DNA of 64,000 bases from Cytobacillus firmus (GCF_023715565.1 NZ_JAMBOJ010000003.1:1-64000), one strand, 5' to 3'. Counted from the first letter of the stretch, positions 35,978 through 45,568 are shown. A program made the numbers and translations. Notes: generated by a model from the sequence alone, not told the origin.

Positions 35978-36746
35978 ATGGGATCACCTGGATCGGATCT
36001 ATAAAATCATCATCTTTTTTAATCGCGAAATAAAAAGAGCCTTTTTCAGAATCGCCGGCGTCACCCGCCGTACCGATACCAGTTCCTTTTTCGACGTATT
36101 GATATAAATTCACATTAATTTCAGCCAAATTGCCATACCAGGACTCACTTTTATCACCATGCTGAATAATAACTGTATTTCCGAAACCATCCTTCTTTCC
36201 AGCGAACCGCACAAGCCCTTCACTCATTGCCTCAATGGAAGCTTCCTTTCCTGTTTCGATTGTTATTCTCTGTCCATTATCATCAAATTCTTCCAGTATC
36301 TTTGCAGAAGCAGGCAATGCATATTCGCTGTTTTCATCAGCATTCTTCTCATTGCTCTTTCCATCTGAAAATGGAAGCAGGGCAAGCGGTTTACCAAATT
36401 GCTCTTCATACCAGCCGGAAACTGCGGCGAATTGAAAATCCTTCTCCATGGCTGTCTTTACAAAATCTCTTGCAGGGTCAAAAGTCGCTGCCTGGTTTTT
36501 AAAAAGAATGGCAGCGACTAAAAAAATACAGGCAGAAGCAAGCAATTTGAAAAGAAATAGTTCCTTGCGAAATAAAGGGTGGTTTCCCTCTTCAATCTTA
36601 CTCTCGTATGAGGGCAGCTTATTAAACCCGTACCGCTCTTCATCTTCTGTCCAAAGAACCGTTGAATCTTTCTTTTTCGAGAATCTTTCTTTCTCCTTTT
36701 TTCTCCGCTCGATTCTCTTGCGTATTTCATCCGCTCTTGAATTCAT
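35970..36746 (-). CDS. spoIVFA: SpoIVFA, regulator of SpoIVFB
   Basis: SpoIVFA holds SpoIVFB inactive together with BofA until it is cut by SpoIVB. The 258-residue protein has a basic cytoplasmic N-terminus (EIRKRIERRKKEKERFSKKK), one transmembrane helix (LLASACIFLVAAILF, near 69-83) and a C-terminal LytM/M23-like domain (GFGNTVIIQHGDKSESWYGN). This domain lacks an evident HxH zinc site and so is probably not catalytic. It precedes spoIVFB with an 8-bp overlap. Confidence 0.93.
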   Translation of the reverse strand: MNSRADEIRKRIERRKKEKERFSKKKDSTVLWTEDEERYGFNKLPSYESKIEEGNHPLFRKELFLFKLLASACIFLVAAILFKNQAATFDPARDFVKTAMEKDFQFAAVSGWYEEQFGKPLALLPFSDGKSNEKNADENSEYALPASAKILEEFDDNGQRITIETGKEASIEAMSEGLVRFAGKKDGFGNTVIIQHGDKSESWYGNLAEINVNLYQYVEKGTGIGTAGDAGDSEKGSFYFAIKKDDDFIDPIQVIPFE

Positions 36747-36829
36747 ATCATCCCCACCATTTCTATATAACTCTATTTGTACAAGTTTATGAGTTGTCCA
36801 AATAGAGTATGACTTGAAGTGGTGTCCCT

Positions 36830-36865
36830 AATAAAAAAATAAACCGGAGATGGCTCCCCGGCTTT
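36830..36865 (-). terminator. Terminator of minCD
   Basis: On the reverse strand AAGCCGGGGA pairs with TCTCCGGTTT around GCCA, followed by ATTTTTTT, 17 bases after the minD stop. Confidence 0.85.
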
Positions 36866-36881
36866 GGTTCAATAGATATTA

Positions 36882-37685
36882 TTATTTTACTCCAAAGAAC
36901 TTTTTCAGTTTTGAAAATACACCTTTATTCTCTTCTTCAAGAGGCTGAAGGGGTACAGCTTCACCAAGGATTCTGCGGGCGATATTACGGTAGGAAACCG
37001 AAGCTTTGCTGTTCGGGTTTAAAGCAATAGGCTCACCATGATTCGATGCCTTGATTACTTCATCATCATCTGCCACAATTCCAATTAAATCAATCGACAA
37101 ATGCGCAGTTATTTCATCAACATCAAGCATATCGCCATTTTTCATCATATGGCTTCTAATTCTATTTATTATCAGTTTAGGAGCCTCTACATTTTCTTCT
37201 TTCTCAAGCAAGCCGATAATCCGGTCGGCATCACGCACAGCTGAAACTTCCGGAGTGGTTACAACAATTGCTTTATTTGCACCGGCCACCGCATTTTTAT
37301 ACCCCTGTTCTATTCCGGCAGGGCAGTCAATGACAATATAATCATAATCCTGCTTTAATTCATCGACCAGCTTTTTCATCTGTTCGGGTGTAACAGCCGT
37401 CTTATCACTTGTTTGAGCAGCAGGAAGCAAATACAGCAGATCTTCAAACCGTTTGTCTTTAACCACAGCCTGATGTATTTTACACCGGCCTTCCACGACA
37501 TCGACCAGATCATAAATGATGCGGTTTTCTAGCCCCATTACCACGTCAAGATTTCGAAGGCCAATGTCTGTATCCACCAGGCACACTCGTTTTCCCTGAA
37601 GGGCCAGGGCAGTACCTACATTTGCGGAAGTGGTCGTTTTTCCGACTCCGCCTTTTCCGGACGTAATGACAATCGCTTCTCCCAT
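36882..37685 (-). CDS. minD: Septum site-determining ATPase MinD
   Basis: MinD is a ParA-type ATPase that recruits MinC to the membrane and prevents division near the poles. The deviant Walker A is SGKGGVGKTTTSAN (near 9-22), and VCLVDTDIGLRNLDVVMGLE and VIDCPAGIEQGY follow. The C-terminus carries an amphipathic membrane-targeting helix (FSKLKKFFG). The 267-residue length is normal. It begins one base after the minC stop. Confidence 0.97.
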   Translation of the reverse strand: MGEAIVITSGKGGVGKTTTSANVGTALALQGKRVCLVDTDIGLRNLDVVMGLENRIIYDLVDVVEGRCKIHQAVVKDKRFEDLLYLLPAAQTSDKTAVTPEQMKKLVDELKQDYDYIVIDCPAGIEQGYKNAVAGANKAIVVTTPEVSAVRDADRIIGLLEKEENVEAPKLIINRIRSHMMKNGDMLDVDEITAHLSIDLIGIVADDDEVIKASNHGEPIALNPNSKASVSYRNIARRILGEAVPLQPLEEENKGVFSKLKKFFGVK

Positions 37686-37686
37686 C

Positions 37687-38364
37687 CTAGCTTCCCCCTT
37701 GCAATCTAGTTATATTAGGTCTCAGATGCATCAAAACTTGTAATCTATCTATCGTAATTTGATCATTTTCATCAATGTAAGCACATTCCATTTCCCGTTT
37801 TTCTTCCTCCTGATCATTATCAGGGGCACGGTTAATACAATTGCTGATTCTTAACTGAGCCGGCTTCATAAGCGAAGCTACCACCACTGCTTCATTGTTC
37901 CCATGGCATCCGGCATGTGCAATGCCTTTTAGAGCCCCCATCACAAAGATGTTCCCTCCTGCCATAACAGTGCCTCCTGGATTTACGTCTCCGATGAGAA
38001 GCAAATCACCAGGAGTTTCGAGAACCTGTCCCGAACGAATTACCTTCGCAACCGATACAATTTCGTTTTCTTCCTTCTGTTTTTCCGCTTCTTCTTTGGT
38101 AATGACATTGGAGCTTATAGACTCAACGATCAGGTTCTTCTTTTGCCTGATTAACTCCTTCACTTCTTCCTCCTGCTCTTCCGTGAGATAACGGTTGCCG
38201 ACTTGTACCCTAACGGAAAGAAGCCGGTCTTCAACAGATCTGGAGTTTTCTGAAAGCTTTCTGTCAAGCTCTTTCTTCAGTTCTCCATAAGAGCAGGAAT
38301 CATCAAGATGCAATGTCAGTCCATCCTTCGTGCCTTTTATAGTAACGTTTTGGTTTTTTTTCAT
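37687..38364 (-). CDS. minC: Septum site-determining protein MinC
   Basis: MinC inhibits FtsZ assembly. The N-terminal domain (1-95) includes [20 protein letters not shown]. The C-terminal beta-helix domain (115-210) has [20 protein letters not shown] and [20 protein letters not shown], the signature of MinC. It is coupled to minD. In B. subtilis minCD are co-transcribed with mreBCD; here a terminator and a MITE separate them. Confidence 0.95.
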   Translation of the reverse strand: MKKNQNVTIKGTKDGLTLHLDDSCSYGELKKELDRKLSENSRSVEDRLLSVRVQVGNRYLTEEQEEEVKELIRQKKNLIVESISSNVITKEEAEKQKEENEIVSVAKVIRSGQVLETPGDLLLIGDVNPGGTVMAGGNIFVMGALKGIAHAGCHGNNEAVVVASLMKPAQLRISNCINRAPDNDQEEEKREMECAYIDENDQITIDRLQVLMHLRPNITRLQGGS

Positions 38365-38548
38365 TTCAAGATGTTCACCTCAATGATAAGAAAACACATT
38401 CGTGCTGATGCACTCTATTTTTTAGCAGGCTTTTACTTCAAATAAAGCCCATGGAGAGAATTTATTAAAAATATGTCGATTTTCTATATCCTTATTTATC
38501 CACAAAGGTAGAATTCGACAGAAACCTTCTAAATCCTTTTTTACTGAA

Positions 38549-38730
38549 GGCTCTTTTCGTATAAATTGTTGTTTTTAGCTTATCAATGTTGTCCGTTGAT
38601 TGCAGTGAGAGGATGCTCAGCGAACCACGGGGCTCACCTGTCCCGCTACTCCCGTATAAGTCTCGCACCTTCCACTACAATCAACTCAGTAAATATAATA
38701 TAAATAGCAACAAACTTTGCGAAAACAGCC
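38549..38730. mobile_element. MITE copy 2, ISL3-like ends, 182 bp
   Basis: The ends GGCTCTTTTCG and CGAAAACAGCC are the same as in the copy at 22849. It is flanked by an 8-bp near-direct repeat, TTACTGAA (38541-38548) and TTCCTGAA (38731-38738), with one mismatch. Compared with copy 1 it lacks about 100 bp of the interior in two blocks, so it is a deletion derivative. It lies between the mreBCD terminator and minC; the remaining part of 38365-38752 contains no gene. Confidence 0.83.
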
Positions 38731-38752
38731 TTCCTGAAACATTATTTATTTA

Positions 38753-38780
38753 AAAGAAACCGGAGTAATCCGGTTTCTTT
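38753..38780 (-). terminator. Terminator after mreD
   Basis: AAAGAAACCGGA and TCCGGTTTCTTT form a perfect 12-bp stem with a GTAA loop on the plus strand. Short T runs lie on both sides. Confidence 0.85.
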
Positions 38781-38798
38781 CACTGCATTTTTTGAAGA

Positions 38799-39314
38799 TT
38801 ATTCGATTAAGCTATCTGCAAATTTTTCAGAAAGTCTTTTAAATGGGTAGACAGCTATAATAATAAAAATGGCATTCAATATCAGAGTAGGCAGGAGACG
38901 GGACGAAAGAAAGACTGCAAATGCCATATCTGTATGGTGAATTAGTAAGTTCATCTGATAAACACCGGCCTCAAGCAGAGTAATGCCCAATAGCACAATT
39001 ATGGAAGCCACGGCCATATTCATATGAAGAATTCTCATTAGTTTGGTTGTAATAAAAGCAATGACCGGAAATAAAAACAAATAGATGCCGATAATTTCAA
39101 CATACACAATATCAAAAAGCAGCCCGAACAATAGACTATAAAGAATTCCGTGCTTTTTTGAACCAAAAATAGTCAATAAAAGCAAGGCACCCATCAGAAA
39201 ACGGGGAACTGATATTTTTCCGCTTCCTAATAAGTCATGCGGAGTTACTTGTACAAATATGCTCTCACCGATAAATATGGCCAGGAGTATGAGAGGAAGA
39301 AGGAATCTTCTCAC
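38799..39314 (-). CDS. mreD: Rod shape-determining protein MreD
   Basis: MreD is a membrane subunit of the elongasome. The 171-residue protein is strongly hydrophobic with about five transmembrane segments, including HGILYSLLFGLLFDIVYVEI, which carries the family pattern GLLFD. It overlaps mreC by 4 bp (ATGA). Confidence 0.9.
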   Translation of the reverse strand: MRRFLLPLILLAIFIGESIFVQVTPHDLLGSGKISVPRFLMGALLLLTIFGSKKHGILYSLLFGLLFDIVYVEIIGIYLFLFPVIAFITTKLMRILHMNMAVASIIVLLGITLLEAGVYQMNLLIHHTDMAFAVFLSSRLLPTLILNAIFIIIAVYPFKRLSEKFADSLIE

Positions 39315-40195
39315 AGTTCCTCCTCCTTCTCATCAACCATCTCCATTAAATCAGGCTGTAACGCACCTCTTTTAACGACCATTACATGTCCAATATCATA
39401 GAAGTCTGCTCCCGGCTTAACATATGCGGTCTGAGTCAGACCAAATTCATCTGGAACAACATCTACAACCTTCCCAATCGGAAGACTCTCAGGGAAAACA
39501 CCGCCAAGACCTGATGTAATAACGTTTTGATCTTTTTTAACCTTAGCATCATAAGGAATTCTCTTAAGCAGAAGAAGACCTTTTTCTTTATCATAGCCTT
39601 CAATCAGACCGAAAAAGTTATTCTCGCCTGCCTGAATTTTAGCTGAAATGCGATTGGTGGGATCCATGGAGCTTAGAAGCTGAACCGTTGAAGTAAATGT
39701 GTTGCTGCTTTTTACTTTCCCAATCAGGCCTTTTGATGTAATAACAGCCATGTTGGGTTCAATCCCGGCATTTTTCCCCTTATTGATAATAAGCATTTCA
39801 TGCCATCTGTCGGGATTTCTTCCTATTACAGTTGCCTGCTTTGGCTCAAACTCACTTAAAGAATCTTTCTTATCCAAAATCTCACGAAGTTCTGTATTAT
39901 CCTTTTTTAGCCTCTGAACCTCAGACTCAAGTCTTGCAAGTTCATCCAGCCTTGTTTTTAGATCTTTATTTTCTTTATATGTATTTTGCAAGTCTTCAAC
40001 ATTTTCAAAGAATCCCGCCACATAATTCACAGGGCTGGAAACAGCATTTTGTATAAACCCGGTAGTATCTTTTAAAAATTGTTCAGGCCAGGTCAAATTT
40101 TCTCTATCCTTTAAAGAAAATCCAATCAATGCCACGAGAATAATAATGCTGACAAGCAAAATAATCAGGCGTTTGTTCAGAAAGAACTGTGGCAT
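39311..40195 (-). CDS. mreC: Rod shape-determining protein MreC
   Basis: MreC links the elongasome to the cell wall synthases. It has one N-terminal transmembrane helix (LIILLVSIIILVALIGFSL) and a coiled coil (near 65-110, with LARLESEVQRLKKDNTELRE). The double beta-barrel MreC domain contains ATVIGRNPDRWHEMLIINKG and SGLGGVFPESLPIGKVVDV. The protein is 294 residues long. It lies 175 bp downstream of mreB and is coupled to mreD. Confidence 0.95.
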   Translation of the reverse strand: MPQFFLNKRLIILLVSIIILVALIGFSLKDRENLTWPEQFLKDTTGFIQNAVSSPVNYVAGFFENVEDLQNTYKENKDLKTRLDELARLESEVQRLKKDNTELREILDKKDSLSEFEPKQATVIGRNPDRWHEMLIINKGKNAGIEPNMAVITSKGLIGKVKSSNTFTSTVQLLSSMDPTNRISAKIQAGENNFFGLIEGYDKEKGLLLLKRIPYDAKVKKDQNVITSGLGGVFPESLPIGKVVDVVPDEFGLTQTAYVKPGADFYDIGHVMVVKRGALQPDLMEMVDEKEEEL

Positions 40196-40313
40196 TCTTT
40201 ACACCTCGAATAGTATTTTTTCAGGAAATCCTGCGCCATTTCGGCACTGCTCAACAAAATATAACATATATCTGTAAAGATATCATTTTATGCTCAATAA
40301 AAAACCAAATTTG

Positions 40314-40350
40314 AGCCCATACACTTGAGAGAAGTGAATGGGCTTTATTA
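40314..40350 (-). terminator. Hairpin between mreB and mreC
   Basis: AGCCCATACACTT and AAGTGAATGGGCT form a 13-bp stem with one mismatch. The T tract is better on the plus strand than on the coding strand, so on the mreB transcript it may act as a partial terminator or processing site. Confidence 0.5.
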
Positions 40351-40370
40351 TTTTACTTATTCAGACTCTG

Positions 40371-41393
40371 TTACCGGGATTCTTTAGCTTTTGTTTTGAA
40401 TAAATCGATATGGTCAAGCGCTTTTCCGGTCCCAATTGCAACACAGTCCAATGGATTTTCTGCAATAAGGACAGGCATTTTCGTTTCTTCGCTTATCACC
40501 TTGTCCAGATTGCGCAGAAGCGCTCCTCCGCCAGTCAGGACAATACCCCGGTCCATAATATCTGCTGCCAGTTCAGGAGGGGTTTTTTCAAGAGTATTTT
40601 TTACTGCATCCACAATAGCATATACTGTATCATTCAAAGCTTTTGAGATTTCTTCAGCAGTAATTTCAATTGTTTTTGGCAATCCTGTTAACAGATCGCG
40701 TCCGCGAATTTCCATGTTTTCGACGCCTTCCGGATCTCCCGCAGAGCCTACCTCCACTTTAATAGTTTCTGCTGTCCGGTCACCGATCATCAGATTGTAG
40801 TTTTTGCGGATATAATTTATAATCGCATCATCCATTTCATCACCCGCAATGCGGATCGATTGGCTTGTAACAATTCCTCCCAGAGAAATGATGGCTACTT
40901 CAGTAGTCCCTCCACCAATATCAACTACCATGCTTCCTGTAGGTTCCCAAACAGGAAGATTAGCTCCGATTGCTGCGGCGAACGGCTCTTCAATGGTATA
41001 AGCATCGCGGGCGCCTGCCTGGCGGGTTGCATCGACAACAGCGCGCTCTTCAACGGCTGTAATACCTGATGGTACACAAACCATTACATATGGCTTCCCT
41101 GAGAAGAAACTCTTATTTTTATTGGCTTGTTTAATATAATATTTCATCATGACAGCAGTGGTCTCATAATCGGCAATAACGCCATCCTTCATGGGACGCA
41201 GCGCAACAATATTGCCGGGAGTACGGCCGATCATATTTTTAGCGTCATTACCGACGGCAACAATATTTTTAGTATCTGTCTGCAGTGCTACTACTGACGG
41301 CTCTCTGACAACAATTCCTTTTCCTTTAACATAGACAAGTGTATTAGCTGTTCCTAAATCTATTCCAAGGTCTCTAGTACCGATTCCAAACAT
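40371..41393 (-). CDS. mreB: Rod shape-determining actin homologue MreB
   Basis: MreB forms membrane filaments that direct lateral wall growth. Actin-family motifs are [20 protein letters not shown] (phosphate 1), [18 protein letters not shown] (phosphate 2) and [17 protein letters not shown] (adenosine). The 340-residue length is normal. AAAGGGAG precedes the ATG. It heads mreBCD, with its own promoter. Confidence 0.97.
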   Translation of the reverse strand: MFGIGTRDLGIDLGTANTLVYVKGKGIVVREPSVVALQTDTKNIVAVGNDAKNMIGRTPGNIVALRPMKDGVIADYETTAVMMKYYIKQANKNKSFFSGKPYVMVCVPSGITAVEERAVVDATRQAGARDAYTIEEPFAAAIGANLPVWEPTGSMVVDIGGGTTEVAIISLGGIVTSQSIRIAGDEMDDAIINYIRKNYNLMIGDRTAETIKVEVGSAGDPEGVENMEIRGRDLLTGLPKTIEITAEEISKALNDTVYAIVDAVKNTLEKTPPELAADIMDRGIVLTGGGALLRNLDKVISEETKMPVLIAENPLDCVAIGTGKALDHIDLFKTKAKESR

Positions 41394-41510
41394 AAATGGT
41401 ATCTCCCTTTCTGATACAAATTGCTCATTTTCCTAAGTAAGGTTTTTTAATGTAATTTTCTTTTATTTTTCTAGTACAATCCGCCTCCAAAAATGCAAGG
41501 CGTCTCAAAA

Positions 41511-41540
41511 ATCATAACCAATATTATATCTTAACGTCAA
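41511..41540 (-). promoter_or_regulatory. Sigma-A promoter for mreBCD
   Basis: On the reverse strand TTGACG (41535-41540), an 18-bp spacer and TATGAT (41511-41516). The leader to the mreB ATG is about 110 nt. Confidence 0.6.
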
Positions 41541-41554
41541 ACAAAAACATAGTG

Positions 41555-42244
41555 TTATAAATACCCTTTTTCCTTTAAACTGACAAATTTATTTTCACCG
41601 ATGATCAGATGGTCTAGCACATCGATGCCGATTATTTTCCCGGACTCTGCCAGTCTTTTGGTTACTTCAATGTCTTCCCTGCTTGGAGTCGGGTCGCCGC
41701 TCGGATGATTATGAATACAGATGATGGACGCAGCCGATCTGCGAAATGCCTCCTTAAAGACCTCTCTTGGATGAACGATTGAAGCATTCAGGCTCCCAAT
41801 AAAAATGGTCTGCTTATGAAGCACCTGATTTTTTGTATTTAAATAAAGGCATACAAAATGCTCCTGAGACAAAAATCGCATTTCATGCATGACATAATTT
41901 GCCCCATCCTCAGGCGAACGGATACTATATCTGTCATCATATGTGAGCTTTGAAATTCTACGGCCAATTTCAACTGCTGCCAGCACCTGAATTGCTTTAG
42001 CCGACCCTATTCCTTTAATGGCGGTTATTTCATCCAGGGATGCATCCTTTAACAGCCGAAGTCCTTCAAAATGGGTAAGAAGCCTATTGGCTAATTGCAG
42101 AACTGATTCATCTTTCGTGCCAGTTCGTAGTAATATTGCTATCAGTTCATGATTGGACAAGCTCTCTGGACCATTTTGGATAAAGCGCTCACGAGGGCGC
42201 TCATCCTGAGGAAAGTCTTTAATTAAAAGAGAATCTGTTTGCAT
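41555..42244 (-). CDS. radC: RadC-family JAB-domain protein
   Basis: The RadC/YicR family was once named for DNA repair, but its true function is unresolved. The 229-residue protein has an N-terminal helix-hairpin-helix region (SLDEITAIKGIGSAKAIQVL) and a C-terminal JAB/MPN metalloprotease-like domain. Its zinc motif is seen as SIICIHNHPSGDPTPSREDI, with HxHPSGD and an upstream Glu (REVFKEAF). It sits between maf and mreB, as in B. subtilis. Confidence 0.95.
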   Translation of the reverse strand: MQTDSLLIKDFPQDERPRERFIQNGPESLSNHELIAILLRTGTKDESVLQLANRLLTHFEGLRLLKDASLDEITAIKGIGSAKAIQVLAAVEIGRRISKLTYDDRYSIRSPEDGANYVMHEMRFLSQEHFVCLYLNTKNQVLHKQTIFIGSLNASIVHPREVFKEAFRRSAASIICIHNHPSGDPTPSREDIEVTKRLAESGKIIGIDVLDHLIIGENKFVSLKEKGYL

Positions 42245-42295
42245 ATTGTCCTCCCTAAACTCTGGGCTCAGGGAGCTGAAGATGAATGAAGTATA

Positions 42296-42868
42296 TTAAG
42301 GAAGCGAATATCCCGCTTTCCTCAGTTCACGAACCGTTCTGGAGACAGGAAGACCGACAACAGAGAAATAATCTCCGCTTATACTTTTCACAAGCATGCA
42401 GCCAATGCCTTGTATCCCATATGCCCCTGCCTTGTCAAAGGGTTCACCGGTGCCAATATAAGAGTTAATTTCTTCATCTGTTAACTCCCAGAACACCACA
42501 TCAGTTTTTTCGTAAAATGTAATGGCATTATTTTCAGGTGTCAGGATAGATACACCTGTGTAAACAGAATGAATGGCTCCAGACAGATTTTTCAGCATAG
42601 TGAAGGCTTCCTTGCTGCTGTCTGGCTTTCCTAAAACAGTGCCGTCCTTAACAACAACTGTATCGGATCCAATAACATATGAATCAGGGTGCTTATTAAA
42701 TACAGCCTTTGCCTTTCTATGGGCAAGCTCCTTCACGATCTCTCCTGGTGTCAGCACTGGATCAAAACTTTCATCGACATCACTGCTGGAGACTTCAAAT
42801 TGCAAATGAAGATTTTCAAGAAGTTCTTTTCGCCGCGGGGAAGAAGAGGCTAAAATGAGGTTTTGCAT
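42296..42868 (-). CDS. maf: Maf-family nucleotide pyrophosphatase
   Basis: Maf hydrolyses non-canonical or excess nucleoside triphosphates (dTTP/UTP and modified nucleotides) and is linked to septum inhibition in B. subtilis. The signature ILASSSPRRKELLENL is at residues 5-20, with SDTVVVKDGTVLGKPDS near 68-84 and the EPFDKAGAYGIQG substrate-site motif. It is 190 residues long. It lies between radC and spoIIB in the conserved order. Confidence 0.95.
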   Translation of the reverse strand: MQNLILASSSPRRKELLENLHLQFEVSSSDVDESFDPVLTPGEIVKELAHRKAKAVFNKHPDSYVIGSDTVVVKDGTVLGKPDSSKEAFTMLKNLSGAIHSVYTGVSILTPENNAITFYEKTDVVFWELTDEEINSYIGTGEPFDKAGAYGIQGIGCMLVKSISGDYFSVVGLPVSRTVRELRKAGYSLP

Positions 42869-42980
42869 GTAATCACCTTACCTTTATGTATCATATTGGG
42901 AGATACAGGTTAATCGTATCAAAAAATTGCCAGACAAACAATTTTAAAGAAGATATTTCGATAATTTCCTATCAAAAAAT

Positions 42981-43021
42981 GACAAAAAGAAAGAGTCTGT
43001 CTAAATTTCCCGAACAGACTC
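42981..43021 (-). terminator. Terminator of spoIIB
   Basis: GAGTCTGT and ACAGACTC form a perfect 8-bp stem. On the reverse strand it is followed by TTTCTTTTTG. Confidence 0.85.
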
Positions 43022-43090
43022 CGCTTAATATGCGATATTTCCCAGAAAATATTCGAATCTTATAACCTTATGGCACAATATGCCGGGTCC

Positions 43091-44173
43091 TTACTGTCCT
43101 CCTGACTGAAGCAGTGACTGATAAGCGGCAAGAAACCCAAGCAGGTGCTCCTGAATTTTACCTGCTGATGCAGCATCACCTGACTTCTGGTAAGTTTCCA
43201 GTTGTTTTGAGGCATTCAATAGTTCTTCTCTAACCGAAATCAGGCTTTTATTTTTAATTTGATCCGCTTCCAGTTCATTTACTGTCTTTCTGTAGCTTTT
43301 TATTTTTTCAGCCGTTTCAGGAGTGATGGAACTGCCGAGAGTAGCACTGGCTGCACCTTCTGACAGGCTTTGATATAAAGCAGGAGCAATTTCAGCCAGT
43401 TTTTTCTCTTCCGCATTTACTCCTTCAATTGCTTTGCCTTCAAAGGTTACTTCTTTAGCAAATACATCAATTCCCTTGCTTTTAAGATCAGCTCCTATTT
43501 TCTTCGCCTCATCAAGGCTATCTGATACCCCTAAGAAAAGAAAAGTCTGCTCACCCATTGTTATGGATTGGCTATAAACCCCCTTTTGAGAGTTTGCATC
43601 CTCGATTTGCTGTGCTGCCTCGCTGTTTGAAAAAACGCCACCTTGAACTACATATGTTGCAATCGTTTCTAAACCTGCAGATCCTGCAGAAGTCTGCTGA
43701 CTTGCTTCTGTCGGATTTTCATTGATTGGAGACGCCGTTGCTGTTTCAGCTGCCTGATCTGTAAATACAAGCTTCAGCATGATGAATCCGAAGCTTGTCC
43801 CAAGAAGGACCGCAAAAAAGACAGCGAGAAAAATGGATGTTAAGAATCCCTGCTTATTTCTTCCACGGAATTTCCCGGCAAGTGTACTCAGACCATTCTT
43901 AGCTGGTGATTTAGGAGGAGCTGCTATTTTATATTCCTTTATATCCGCATCTTCTGTTTCCTCAGGCAGAATCCAATCAAAGCTGTCATCCGCCTCTTTG
44001 CCGGCCGCTGTTTGTATGGAAGCAAAAAATTCAGTTTGATCCTGCTTTTTCTGTCTATCCAGCTGTCTCGGATCCCAGGGTTTTTCCTTCATATCTTCCT
44101 TTTTCTCCTGAAACGGACGGTCTTTGCCATTAATCTTTATCGTGATTGTTTTTTCGCTTTTAGGCTTGTCCAC
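43091..44173 (-). CDS. spoIIB: SpoIIB-like SPOR-domain sporulation protein
   Basis: SpoIIB binds septal peptidoglycan and helps engulfment begin. The 360-residue protein has a charged cytoplasmic N-terminus (1-112), one transmembrane helix (FLTSIFLAVFFAVLLGTSFG, near 114-133), an Ala/Thr/Ser-rich linker and a SPOR domain (near 165-245, starting YVVQGGVFSNSEAAQQIEDA). A helical tail follows. The place next to maf matches B. subtilis spoIIB. A strong terminator separates it from the pilus genes upstream, so it probably has its own promoter in 44174-44227. Confidence 0.85.
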   Translation of the reverse strand: MDKPKSEKTITIKINGKDRPFQEKKEDMKEKPWDPRQLDRQKKQDQTEFFASIQTAAGKEADDSFDWILPEETEDADIKEYKIAAPPKSPAKNGLSTLAGKFRGRNKQGFLTSIFLAVFFAVLLGTSFGFIMLKLVFTDQAAETATASPINENPTEASQQTSAGSAGLETIATYVVQGGVFSNSEAAQQIEDANSQKGVYSQSITMGEQTFLFLGVSDSLDEAKKIGADLKSKGIDVFAKEVTFEGKAIEGVNAEEKKLAEIAPALYQSLSEGAASATLGSSITPETAEKIKSYRKTVNELEADQIKNKSLISVREELLNASKQLETYQKSGDAASAGKIQEHLLGFLAAYQSLLQSGGQ

Positions 44174-44227
44174 ATCTTATCCTCCTTTCCGCACCGTTTC
44201 CTGAATTGTTTCCATCCTAACATAATG

Positions 44228-44262
44228 AAAAAAAAAAATAACAAGACTTTTGTCGTCTTGTT
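44228..44262 (-). terminator. Terminator of the pilM-pilN-pilO pilus operon
   Basis: AACAAGAC and GTCTTGTT form a perfect 8-bp stem. On the reverse strand it is followed by A and then eleven T residues. It lies between the last pilin gene and spoIIB. Confidence 0.92.
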
Positions 44263-44301
44263 ACGTAAGGATTTCGTCAAATTTTTCATAAGGATTTCCG
44301 G

Positions 44302-44748
44302 CTAATTCTCAGTAATGAATTCCAGATCCAATTTATTTATGGGAATACCTTCATTGCCATTTGAGTAGCATAAACTCCGCTTTTCTCCTCTAAAGCAAAT
44401 AAAGGCTATCGATTTCCCGCTGACAACAGCATAGGTACTCTCCGAAGGCTGAAGCAGGTTTTTTGTATCAGGGTCCCTGATAGGTTCAATGAAGTCAGCA
44501 TCAGCGAGCATTGAATATGTTACTTTTTCCGGCAGCATACTTCCACTGATGATTTCATTTCTTATATAAAGCTCCGCTGATTCCTTTAATGCAAGAGCAT
44601 TTCCCACAAATGCCTGATCTTTCACCCTTTGAACGACATTATTAACTGAAATGATAGCAATTAAACAAATGATGCCCAATATGACTATGACAGCCAGCAC
44701 TTCAATCAATGTAAATCCCTTATGGTTTAGTCTAGCAGCAGTTATCAT
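44302..44748 (-). CDS. Type IV minor prepilin
   Basis: A 148-residue prepilin. The leader MITAARLNHKG is followed by FTLIEVLAVIVILGIICLIA, so cleavage after Gly11 would leave Phe at +1 and Glu at +5, as in classical type IV pilins. The C-terminal part is short and has two Cys residues (FICFRGEKRSLCYSN) that could form a disulfide loop. It is the last gene of the pilM-pilN-pilO group. Which pilin subclass it belongs to cannot be told from the sequence alone. Confidence 0.88.
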   Translation of the reverse strand: MITAARLNHKGFTLIEVLAVIVILGIICLIAIISVNNVVQRVKDQAFVGNALALKESAELYIRNEIISGSMLPEKVTYSMLADADFIEPIRDPDTKNLLQPSESTYAVVSGKSIAFICFRGEKRSLCYSNGNEGIPINKLDLEFITEN

Positions 44749-44773
44749 ATACTAGACCTCTCTTCGTTTTTGG

Positions 44774-45568
44774 TTAAGGTGTCTGATTATTCTCCTCAGC
44801 TTCCAGTTCAGAGAAGCTGCTTAATGGATTTTTTTTATTGGATATTCTCGGTGTATCCAAAGGTGGAAGCTCCTTCTGCAGCTCTGCCAATTCAGGGTAG
44901 TAATAGGCCGCTATCACCAATTCAAATTCAACCATCTGGACTTCCTGCATGACACTCACAATTTCATCAAAGCCCGTATATTTCAAGCTTTCCACCTTAA
45001 GGACCCTCTTTAAATTCAATAAATTCTTAATAAAACTTTCCATCTCAAAATAAGTATCTGCTTGCCCGTTTAGGACAATCGATATCTTTTTAATGCCATT
45101 TGGCAGCCTCTCTTCTATCAATGGATCTATTTCGGAGTTTTCTTTCGAATCCTCCGTTTCAGTCCTCTCCTTTTCAGAATTTTCTTCTTGAGACTGATTT
45201 TCTCCTTCTTTAGATAGGTCGATTTCTTCATCACTTTCAGTACCATTCATCTTCATTTCTATTATATTAACATCTGAAATAATTTCAGATTTTTCGATAT
45301 CCAAAAGAAGCTGATCCAGAAGCCTTTTGACAGGAACCTGTTTTTGAAGCTCTACTGTGCTCAATACATTCTGCTCATTCAGCTGCTGAAGATTATTCTC
45401 GATAATGGATAATTGCTGAGTGGCCATTTGCAGCTCAGACTGCTTCCTGTCCATTTTTTCGTTCGCCGGCTTTATCAAGAGATAATAACTTCCAAATCCT
45501 ATTCCCGATATAAAAATTAATGCAAGCAAAACATATACAAGCCGTTTCTTTGAAATTTCGCGGTTCAC
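44774..45568 (-). CDS. pilO: PilO-like type IV pilus assembly protein
   Basis: A bitopic membrane protein of 264 residues. One N-terminal helix (LVYVLLALIFISGIGFGSYY) is followed by a coiled coil (37-65). A very acidic insert (Glu/Ser/Asp-rich, near 110-150) precedes a ferredoxin-like C-terminal domain (KKISIVLNGQADTYFEMESF and ESLKYTGFDEI). This is the PilO/GspM layout. It overlaps pilN by 4 bp and would form the PilM-PilN-PilO alignment complex. The acidic insert is longer than usual. Confidence 0.82.
   Translation of the reverse strand: MNREISKKRLVYVLLALIFISGIGFGSYYLLIKPANEKMDRKQSELQMATQQLSIIENNLQQLNEQNVLSTVELQKQVPVKRLLDQLLLDIEKSEIISDVNIIEMKMNGTESDEEIDLSKEGENQSQEENSEKERTETEDSKENSEIDPLIEERLPNGIKKISIVLNGQADTYFEMESFIKNLLNLKRVLKVESLKYTGFDEIVSVMQEVQMVEFELVIAAYYYPELAELQKELPPLDTPRISNKKNPLSSFSELEAEENNQTP

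Noticed and set aside
40396-40800. 134-codon plus-strand frame inside mreB, and similar frames opposite secDF, mrpA, pilC and rng
   Set aside because: They lie fully antisense to well-conserved genes and show no start signals or protein-like composition.
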